DNA of 64,000 nucleotides from Macropodus opercularis (lineage: Eukaryota > Chordata > Actinopteri > Anabantiformes > Osphronemidae): contig CM061091.1 of assembly GCA_030770545.1 (NCBI GenBank), positions 15,122,501-15,186,500 of the forward strand, in the 5' to 3' direction. Every line of letters starts with the position of its first letter. Position 1 is the first letter of the stretch. The notes beneath the pieces were generated by a model. The model did no database searches and had not been told where the DNA came from. It saw only the letters and a list, made by a program, of their open reading frames with translations. Below, piece after piece: positions 50,365 to 61,330 of the stretch. Made by a program: the position numbers and the translations under genes.

Positions 50365-50853
50365 CTCCACTTTTCATAGAAATGAAACAAAAGTGCTCAT
50401 TGATCAGTGCAATCAATTAGGGATCAATAACCTAAGCCCTCATCATTCCCAGTGCAGCATAATTGCAGCTGAGATAGAGTTGTCATCACTAAAAATCAAA
50501 TACAAACCAGACTAATTGGGGGGGGGGGGCATTGCTTTAGTCGCGGTGGGAAAAAACATTACCAAGCCACAGAAAGACTTGTGATGGGCGGCCATCGGAG
50601 CCTCCCAAAATAAAACTCAGGCCATTAGCAAGTGTCATCATGGAGGTCATGTGCTGGAACATCTAATACGGCGCACAGCAACTCACCACACACCAATTCC
50701 CTTCATCCCTTCTCATGTAACGTCCAGCACGTAAATTACAAGATCAGATTAAGCCCAAATTTTATAAGACAACTTGTGATTTTAATAGAATGCTTTGGAG
50801 GAATGTGCTTATTAGACAATTTGTTGCTGACCTTTGTGTTAAACAGTGGCCAG

Positions 50854-50869
50854 AAAAAAAAAAAAAAAA
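50854..50869. repeat. A16 homopolymer
   Basis: A-run on the plus strand with no retroposon body recognised next to it. Confidence 0.93.
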
Positions 50870-52877
50870 GATGTCATTTTCCACTCCAGTAGCTGAGCAC
50901 AGTGGTTTAGAGAGCCTGCAAAGCAGAGACCTGTGCCTGATATCAGAGATATTTCACAGGCTGGCATCGCAGCCGAGCCGCTTCCTGGCTCTACCATATA
51001 CGCTGCTCAACTGTGCAACAAATCCCAAACTATACTTCAAACCCTACCACTTTTCCTCTTCCTGTTTATTGATTAGATAGAGCTCTTGTTCAGTAATTGT
51101 GCAGTAAATCAAGCATGGCGAGCAATAATCTCAACCCTGGGAGTAAAGTGTTAAAAGTAAAACCTGCTGAAAAGTACATAATTATGGTGCTGTGTTCAGC
51201 CGGGAGAGAGGATACACTCCTCCCTCTCACATTTCTGACTCACTGCCGCCTGCGCGACCAGAGGCAGCAGAGAAAGGGGTTGGCAGAAGAGCAACGGGAA
51301 GTGTATACAGTTTCTAGCCCTCCCTTTCTCCTTCAGTGCTTCTCCCTCTCAGCATATTCCCAACCAAAGCGCCGGGGGCGCCATGCTTGTAAAGAAACCA
51401 CAGTCTTTTGAGTGCCTCTTGTATTTACAAATGGAGGCATGTTGGAATCAAAGGCATTACCACATGACATAACACATTAAACCGTTGGCAGATTGAACAT
51501 TTATAGACTGAATAGATAGTGAGTGGGGTAAACAGGAAAGTGTCGTTGTTGGATCAGTTCTGTACGCGAGCCAAACTTACCTAAGCCAGAGTAGAGGATA
51601 GGAGTAAACTGCTGGAGCTCCCTCCCTTCCCTTGCTCTGCTCTCCCCCTAACACACAGTTCAGGCTATACTCCAGGTGGAGACAGCTATCACTTTCCCAT
51701 CAACTTCCTGTTCCTCTCGTCTCTCCGCCCCCCATCCCTTTTCTCTCTCAGCTCTCTCACTCCCAGCTGCACAACTTGGTTTTCTGTGCCATGTTTGAAG
51801 AAATACAAAGCTGTATCTTTTCCTCCAGCGTCTCAAACACTCAAATCTGCAGATTTCTTCTCCCCTTATCTGCGCTTCTCTCATCCTTCTCCCTCAACAC
51901 TCTCCCCGTGTTGCTGTTCAGCTTAATCTCACCTCAGTTTTTATTTCACCCTCATCAGCAGGGACCTAAAAATAAATGATAAATGGAATATGATATTTTA
52001 AAGTCTTATCTCTTATCTGCTCTTACAGGGGAATAATAGGGTAGTTAATCCTGCAGATCCTACTCAGATTGATTAATCAGCACATGCGGACAATCAAATA
52101 AATGATTAATATCACCCAGTCCTAGCCGGACAGTACCCCTGAAACCATCAGTAATAATTCAGTAACCCTTCGCAGACCACGGGCTTCAGCTAGTCAGCCT
52201 CACTCAGCATCAGACCTCTGATGCTCAGCAGGACTTTGAACTCGCCACACAGAAACTCAGACACACCAGGAGTGAAACAATCTGCAGTCTACAGCCTGTG
52301 ACACCCCCTATAATGCCTGTCTACCTCTACCTAAGTATGCACTGCACAGTACATGCAGGCTTTAAGGCAAAAAACACATAAAACACAGATTGTGTCATCA
52401 AAATGCTTTGAAAAAAAGGGGGGGTGCTTTAGTTTCCCAGTGATTCACATGCAGTAAAAGAAACGTTTAACTCATTTTAAAATATCCACGCAGAGCGCAT
52501 GCATACCTGACATGGCGTGTTATGTAAGCACTAGGTGAAACGCCTAAAAAAATACTGCCACTGTGTTCCCGCAGTTAGAGAAACCAGATGTCTCTAGACA
52601 GGCTGACGGGGAGACGGACCGTTTTAGCAGCAACTCTCCCAAACCACAGTGTGCACACCCTGTCCTGCTGGGGGGACAAAGGAGGGGAATCTCCATTCTT
52701 TTCTCTGCTATTCTCCCGGCCACAGAGGTCAGAGAGCCATCTTCAAGCCGCTCCTCCACGTCTGCCAGCCACGACTGTTATTAATCAGGGAGAGGGTCGG
52801 AGGCAGGAGCGAGGACCTCTTGCTCCCCCACATTTGCTCCCTGGCTGCTGATGAATGCTGGAGTATAGGACAGTAGA

Positions 52878-52880
<3 letters not shown>

Positions 52881-52908
<28 letters not shown>
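52881..52908. repeat. (GT)14 microsatellite
   Basis: Perfect GT run. It forms an inverted pair with the CA run about 150 bp further on. Confidence 0.97.
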
Positions 52909-52910
<2 letters not shown>

Positions 52911-53057
52911 CTGGAGGTGAGCGGCAGTAAACACAGCTCGTAGGTGAGGAATGTCTGCTCTGCCGCTAACCAGTCTACAGTCCTACATCTGTGGATGTGT
53001 GCTTCTGTTTCTGCCAGCGCAGACACATGAAACTATGAAAGCCAGTACTCTACTCCG

Positions 53058-53086
<29 letters not shown>
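53058..53086. repeat. (AC)14 microsatellite
   Basis: Perfect AC run, the reverse complement of the GT run at 52881-52908. Confidence 0.97.
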
Positions 53087-53090
<4 letters not shown>

Positions 53091-55830
53091 GTACGCACAC
53101 ACACCACCTCACCCCACCCTAATCCTTCCTCTCAGCCATTCAGGAGACTTGGCCTTTGTATGGCGTGTGACCAGCTGGTAGCCTGATTCAGCATGTGCAG
53201 CTGTCTGCTGTGACGAACGCTACGCCACCGTGACCAGGACACAGTGACTCTTCAGTGCATTACTGTGCTTTAATATGGCTGCCTGACATTACTACAGCCA
53301 TATAAAACCCTGCTGAGATGTCACTGACCTCAGGGGGAGTTTACACAGGCTGAGAGCAGGTTGACTTTTAGGTATAACCTACGTTGATGGACTAGTGTTT
53401 GAGCAGGTTGGAGGGGAGCGTTAGAACTACACTCCTCTCGGTGCAGACCGAGCCCTAAGTGCGAGTGGCCATTCAGGATTCCTGCCAATATGCCTCATGA
53501 TATATAGCTTGGTGTTTAATAGGTGCGAGCACGGTGTTTAGGGCAGCGTTGTGAAAAAGCCAGAGTTTTATAAAAGCATTACAGTTCACTTTGATCCCTT
53601 CTCGTGCTCCACTGTTTATAAATCAGCCACACAAATATTTATGAGCGGAACGAGGAAAATGGTTGGTCTGGTTTGTATCTCTGACCCCCCCCTCTCCCTC
53701 CCGCCCTCCCTCCGTGGCTGATGGGTGGATGAGGCCACCGCAGACACAGAGCGAGCATATAGGCCCTGGGCCACATCCATCATATCTGGTCTGTCTCTGG
53801 CTACTGCGTTGCCCCAGGGAACGCTGACCAAACCGGACCAAGTAGCAGAAAAAATAAAATCATTTACTCTAAGTTAAGGGGAAACTATCTAGAAGAGCAT
53901 GTATCTGCTTTAACTTGTGTTAAATGATTTCCAATAGTTTAACTGCTGTTGTACTATGTACAGAACCACGCTCCTAAATGCACCAAGTGCTTTATGCACC
54001 CAAGCATCCGTGGCCTGACTGCATCCCTTGTTTATTAAGAACAAATCTCAATAAATGAACGCAGCCATTTTACATACTTACTGAATCTGGCTCTCGTCAG
54101 GCTCACCTATCTCTTCCTGCCTGCAACACACACAACAGGACAAGCCCAGAGCTTCTGGATCTATTTGCTTTAATTGCTCCCCCCAGCTCTGACCTCTGAT
54201 CCAGATCGCTCCGATATACAGCATCTCTATTAAATTGGGAAGTAAGTAAATATTCTTCTAATGACCCTAACTTCTACTGACACCATTGAAAATGGAGGGA
54301 AAAAAATCAATCTTCTTTTTTCCTTTTTGCCCTTCACTGACTCTATTAGTTTCCGTTTTTATCAGAGGGTTGACTCCAAAAACGTGGAGGGAGACCGAGC
54401 AGAATGTAGTGTCTCCTCTCACTCTGACAAGGCAACGGGCTTTACAGAGACACATTCCCGTAACGAGGAGATTAAAAATGCTCTGAAGGAAATATCTTTT
54501 GAACAGCATCTCAACTGTCCTTCAAAAAACACACTGGGTTTACTGATCCAGTAAAAAACAGTCAGACAACCTTTATCCCAACTGAACAGAATGTTGATCC
54601 TGCAATCTAGACTGAAGATAATTCAAAAGATACCGTGGTTCAAGCGGGAAGGAAACAAACTCGGGTAAATGTCACCCATCACGTGGCGCGGTTGCACAAA
54701 AAGATAGTTTACGCAAGGCTGCGTGCACGTGTCTGCGCTTGTGCATGAGCGTGCACTGTACAGTAAAAGCGATGAACTGTATGCGTGTGTCTGTGGGCAG
54801 GGGGTGGGGGGTGGATGGTAGTGGTGGACTGGCTTGTCGATCGATGCAGTGATTGGCAGTTAATGGCTTTTCCTGTTCTGCCTTGGTAACCCTGGCCTGA
54901 TGGCTGTTGCTTCTGATCAGAGATGGCAGATGGTGTTTGATTTTTGTATATAAACCCCCGACTTTGTGGAGATGGCTTCATCATGTTTAATGATTTAAAA
55001 GTTAAGTTGAATACTGGGAATACTCCAATGCTGGATCTCTCATTTAAAAAGCCCTAACCTCCCTTCCAGATGTAAGGACTGATCTCTCTCAACTACACTC
55101 GCCACTCATAGTGTTCTACTATAAGCCACTCAGTCCTTCAGCGAGAAATTATCAGGTGGAAATTCACAAAACACACGTTATTCTCCATTGTATGTTATTC
55201 ATTAATTGAAGTCTTGTGCGTGTCACTTTACTGTGCTCATCCTCAGATGCCGCTCAGTCACAGAGTAGGTCCTGATTTAATGTAACCACTCAAAGAATAA
55301 AAAAAAATCCCCCAAGATCAACGATAAGCCTGAATTCCTGAGGACCGGTCGTCAAATGTTCAGTTCGTTTCACTCAACTAGGCAGTAAAGGTGGTGCATC
55401 CTAAGAAACGGAGCATAGGGATTTAAAATGTAAAAAAAAGACAACTGAATAACAAGCTCAATTTGATGTGTAAGAGGACATAGCAAAATAACAAAAACCA
55501 CACAGCAGGGCCTTAGCCTATAGTTTTATATATACATTTAATATTACAAGCACAGGCTTGTGTTCTTTCCTCACAAACGTCTCCGTGTTAAAACATTTAA
55601 AGGGTAAAAGAGTCATAACATTTTGAATTCTCTAAGTGGAAAATAAGTACATTTAATTTCTCAAAAGCACAGTATATTAGAAAGAGATTTGGTAGTGAAG
55701 ACAGAACAGTCTTAAAACTGCTCTTATATAATGTCTCTTTGCATCAACTGAAGTCAGCTAAGAAATAAGGTCTGCTGAGATACAGGAAGCGGTGTTTGAA
55801 CGCTGATGAGCACAAAAGCAGAGGTTTATT

Positions 55831-55852
55831 GTGTGTGTGTGTGTGTGTGTGT
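55831..55852. repeat. (GT)11 microsatellite
   Basis: Perfect GT run in the upstream intron. Confidence 0.97.
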
Positions 55853-58800
55853 TAGAGAGCGAGACACTGAGATTTATGTCACACTGGGACTCAGCTGCAA
55901 AATTAATACGCCCTCACACCTGAAACATCAACAAATAATAAAATACTCTGCTTTACAGAACTTATTAAGATCTCTCGCTTCCCTCTCTTTCTCCCTCACG
56001 CCTTTCAGGATGCAAATTAATACATTGATCATTTGAATAATAATTTGCATTCCAGATCTCACAATTTCATGTTCCAACTTTAACAGCTCCCAGAGTTCTC
56101 ATTTAAACAGTAGCTGCACAGACAGTCCTTATGCTTCAAATTATTTCAACATGACTATTCCAACCTAACAAGCATAAATTTGCGAAATTCCTATCTAGTG
56201 ACAGGGATTGGGCTTCTGAAGGAAGGATCCAAGCTTGAATTATTCAGCAGTCCGTAATTTTAGGGCTAGTGTTGATTGAATGTGGTGACATTAAAAAAAA
56301 AAAGGAGTTTGTGGGCCTGGCAAGGACAGCAGTGAGGGATGAGTTCAGTGGCTTCCTTTACTGTCTGCATCTCTGATGAGATCTCCGTGGAAAGAGGCCT
56401 CTAAATCAACACGACACTGAAAAGGACTTTATAAAACACAAACGTGCGAAGCTGCTTACAGTGAACGAAAGCCTGCACTTCAGCGTCCTGCTTTCACCAG
56501 CTTCGCCTCGGACCCTCAGGTTCGCCGTAGCACAGGCTCAGCAGGGCGGGGTGAAGGTGAATAGGACGCACAGGCGATACGCTGGGGTGGGTCTTACAGG
56601 CGTGGTAGTTCACTCTAACACCACACTGTCTATTCTGGGCATCAGTTTGTCATGAAGGAATGTCAAGGCCATAAAGTATCGGTGCCCTTGAGAAACTGAA
56701 GAGCATTCTTGTCCCAAACTCTTAAAGCTGTCTGCGTCTCTCTATCACTTTCCCCAACTCTCTCTCCCCCTCTCTTATTCCAGCAGTAAGTTTAAAGCAG
56801 AACACAGGTGTAGAAGATAGCACCCATGGGAAACATAACATTTGGGAACATTCCTAAGGTTAGAAAAGAACTTTTTTTCATCTGAGGAACTATGTAATTG
56901 CCTTGGTTCCAAGACGACACTTTTGTACCCTTTGTGCCTCTACCCCATGATACCCCCACCCACCATCGCTACGTTGTAATTTCCATATAATAATATAAAC
57001 TAAAGATTCTGCTCTCTGCTACTTTTTATTGTCATCTTTTCATTTTATCCAACGTATGTATTCGAGAATAAAAGTCCTGATGAGAATACAAGGTGCAAGA
57101 TGATCGTTTCCAGAGCTCTAGTTAAAAAAAAACAAAAAAAAAACATGACACCCTGGGCTGCACCGCTTAATTACAGAAGGATGAAATCTGTTCTTCTACA
57201 TCTGGAGAAAACATTGTCTGCATAACACTGATAGATTTACAGCTCCCAGTTCTAACCTTGGAGTCCAGCACACAGCAATTAGGCAAAACATGGATGGACA
57301 ACTAGCGCAATGAATTTCAGGAAGAGGTGGTCATTCTCTCTTGGCACGGTAGAAACAGCCTCTGGCGCCCCACTGTTTCAAATAAAAATTCAACCCACAG
57401 AAGGGTTGTCAAGAAACTGGAGGATGGTTATTTTAACTCAAGCCTCGATAGTGGTCACAGAAAGGTGAGGTGGACTTTGCGCAGACTCGTGCACGTCGGA
57501 CTGAACAGGCCTCAGCATCTATCTGACCTATCGCCGACAGGCAAATGGTTGAAGATCTGTTGAAGATCTGTCTGAATGGTTGAACAGTTTGTGCCACAAA
57601 ATGTAAAGGTCTCAGGGGCAGATTTGTTAAAATAAAAACAAAGCTGGTAAAACAAAAACAGTTCACGTTCAGGACACTTAGGAGCAAGTTAAAGGGCTGT
57701 TACACTGCTTTCCAACAGGTGGCATACTTCTGTCAAATGCACTATATCATAGTGGTAGAACTTACTACTGCTAATGATATTTCATTCAGCTAATCAAAAA
57801 TCATTTTTAACTCACGAGTGAAATATTACAAGGCAAGGGGAATGAAACAACAACCAGGGCCACATATCTATCATCTTGTGAAATTTATCTGTCCCGGGAC
57901 AGTACTCTGTAGGCCAAACCCAAACAGAAAAGAGGTCCCTGTGTGCTCATCCTGGTACCTCAGACCTCCTTCCTTCTCCTTATATGTGTCTTCACCCTAC
58001 CTTGCTTTTATGTCCAGCTCTACTGAACACAGACCTTAGAGCTGAGTAGTTTTGCGGCCCTGACCACTCAGAGGCCATTAATCTGGTGGCTAAGCCACTG
58101 ATGTATTGATGGCACAGAGCCGGTAAGCCTGCCTGCCTCACTCTCTCCATCCCTTCAGCTTAGCAGCTACATAGAATCACAGGAGTCTCGATCTGGTCTC
58201 ATCAAAGCACCATTTACCTGCTCAGTGCCACAGTTAGTCTTTAAGGTGTGGTGTCTATCGGTTGTTACAGGTATAGAAACACTCGTATCCAAACCTGCAG
58301 TGTGCTTGTGTGCTCTTAAAACAGATCCTCTGCATCTGAATACATGAGCAGACACATCTGGTCTCTTTCAGTCTTTTCAACCTGAGAGCAGTAAATTCCC
58401 AGACTTTGCCTCTATAAGAGTGTTAACATTAGTGTAGCTGTCTTTTTATTTCTGTATTCAGCTGCACAGAATCCAAAATATTAACTTCATCATCAAAGAC
58501 CATATGTCAACTTGGTTCCTGGGGGAGTGTTGTTATTGCAAATAATGCAAATGCCTTTAATGAAAACTCTGAATATTCATAGTGATACTAAGTAAGTAAA
58601 TGTGATGACATGCATCATACACGACGACTCATTTTACTGCAGTTTGACTAACAAATGCACAACATATTCAGAGGAAATCATTGAGGCTGCTCATCACATG
58701 AAAACATAAATCGCTCTTACTGAAGAGGTAAAAAGAAAATGATCCACCTGACTCATAACGACAACGCTCGAACACAAGAGCAACGGATAAGATGAATGTT

Positions 58801-60189
58801 CAGCAGAAAGACTGAGATGAGGCTCAGTTTTCTGTTAGCTCATAGATGGTTAAACCCCACTTTAGACCACCCACTGATGTACACGCTGTACTCGTTTGTT
58901 TTCTGAGAGGAGTGTTTGTTATGTTTATTCACCTTGTGGAAGAAATGACGAAAGACAGTAAATGGTGAAAGAGGAGAAGGGAGAAAACAAGAGCATACAA
59001 CTGTGAAGAATATATGCCAGGAAATATATGATAGCAATGGTGAATGAATGTCTTTAAAGGCGAGACCCCGGTGGGACAGTGTTCACCCCTTGAGCCACGG
59101 GGCACAAAGTGGAACCTGGAACCGCTCTCCGCCTTTAACTGTGATGAACCTGTCATAAAAGCTGATGTACCCTTTTCCTCCTATCCCTTCCCTCCCTTAA
59201 ACACCAATCTCCTTTTTCTGCTGATCTGTCTGGAGATAACAGGATGAGCAGCTTCCTTGCACATTAACAGAAGCAGCTCTTATCTGGCCAAAACAAAAGA
59301 AATCGGCTGAAAATAAACAAAATTAGCACAATGACCACGAATCCAACTCTCGGCTGACAATTCAACACAACACGGTTTCCCCAATTCTGCTCTGCGTAAC
59401 TCTCCATACCGATCATTTTGTAAGGTCCTATTAAAACCAGCAGGGGGGAAGCTGCACGTACAGTACATCCCCATCACCAGCAAAAGCAGCAGCAGCAGTT
59501 GGGCCACGGGTCAAAGCTCGACCTTTTCCCCACTCTTCCAAGAAGCTGGGAACTAGAAGAGTTGTGAAATTCTTCTACATTGACAAGCGCAAAGCCCTCC
59601 TAACCTCCCTCTCTCCAGTCCACTGTGTTTCTTCCTTGGTCCATCCGCTACTCTAGCCCTGGTGCAGGACGCTGGAGTGCATCTCCTCTCACTCAGCTCC
59701 GCACACACAAGCAGCAACTGTGGTTCGGGATCAAGCCGGTGTTGACCGAGGTGATGCTACAGGGGCCCAAATAGAATTTAAATACCTCATTCATGTAGTC
59801 ATGCATTTGATAACAAATTCATTAGTTGTGTTGAATCATATTATGAGAACTTCTCTGTGAGCAATTAAAATAATATATTTCATGAGCCCTATGTTGTCAT
59901 CTGCTGGCACTTTTGATTAAAAGATTGCTGTGTGTGCGTGTTCACACACTAGTGCATGTGAAAGGGGAGAATGGGCTGTCTCCCAGGATGTGCAGCGAGC
60001 GCTTTATTAGAGCAGTAGTACCAGTAAATCAGAGCTCAGCTCTTCCTGGAACTGCTGCAACCTTTCCCACTGAGCACTATTACTGAACAATCATAGGCTA
60101 GCCATGATAATTAGCAGAGTATCTATCCTTCCAACCCTCCTGTCGCACCCCCCAACCCTATCTCCTGCCTGTCTCTCCGTCTCCCTGCC

Positions 60190-60330
60190 CTCCTCTACTT
60201 AGAAATGTCTGGTGGGTGATTCGGTAAGGCCAGGCGCCCACTAGACGTCATTTCGCCGGAGGACATCTCACATTACCTGCCATAATTTTGTCTTGATGCC
60301 GGCCGGAGTGAATTTGGGTTTGTTTGTCTC
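60190..60330. promoter_or_regulatory. Candidate conserved noncoding element
   Basis: Mixed-composition, repeat-free block with GACGTCATTTCGCCGGAGG (near-CRE), CACATTACCTGCCATAATTTTG and GATGCCGGCCGGAGTG. It has more CpG than its surroundings. Function inferred. Confidence 0.3.
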
Positions 60331-61084
60331 CTTACACTACAAGACAGAGCTTGTCACACATCCTAGAAAAGTTCACATGCTCAGCAGAGAAAGTAAACAT
60401 GGACTTAACCAGCCCTGTGGAAATATGTAAGGGCAACAAGAAGCCACAATAATTAATACACTAAATGTAAAGACTCATTCTCTAAGTGACTGCGCTGTTG
60501 GGCTGAGTGTCAGTAAGCAGGGACTCCTTGCATGAGAACGGCTAAACAGAAACATTTCTCGAGAGCTGGAATACAACCGTAACCCATTTGTGGTTATACC
60601 CCAACTACACACTATTGTATAGTTCAAGAGGACTGGAGTCAGCTCTAGGTAGTTAGGATCATTAATGGGGACAGGTCATCACAGCTTGCATACCTGAGTC
60701 TGAGAAACCAGAGCTTCTGCTGAGTAGGGTCATTAGTGAAACACCTTAATGCCTTTTCATGTAACCACTAATCCCTTCATTTACATTACAGCCTCTTTTC
60801 CTCTATTATGTTTCACAGTGATTATTTGCTCTCTGCAGAGTGTGGACGTTTTCTTTCGTCAGCGTTCTCTAATTCCTTTACATTGCAGTGAAGTGTAAAA
60901 TAAGAGCAGCAACTCCGTCCAAAATACAGATGTATTGTGTTTGTTAATGGACTCCAATGAACAGACTGTATAATCACAAGTAAGGAACAGACAACGCATG
61001 CAGCTGTGAAAGGTTTGTCCATGTATGTGTGTGCTCAGCAGAGCGGGACCAGGACGGAGGGGAGGGCTGACAGGACTTTCTTGG

Positions 61085-61330
61085 TTAAAGATTCCCCGTC
61101 TGATAGTGACGGCACTTTCTCCCTTTCTTTCCGTGGCCAAGCGGCATCTGGAGTGGATTTTGTGCTAGCAGACACCGAGGAACATGATTACATTCGGCTA
61201 ACTGCGCTCTAAACTGATTATGCATGTGCCAAGCTAATGGACTACATTTGCAAGAGGAAAAATAACATCCAATCAATCTCAATTACCGCCGATTGCACCG
61301 GCCCCCGAGACAAGGAAGGTAGCCAGCTAA
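61085..61330. promoter_or_regulatory. Candidate conserved noncoding element
   Basis: Contains GATTACATTCGGCTAACTG, CTGATTATGCATGTGCC, GCTAATGGACTACATTTGC and CAATCAATCTCAATTACCG in a repeat-free stretch with several CpG. Looks like homeodomain/PBX-type sites. Alignment needed. Confidence 0.35.
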
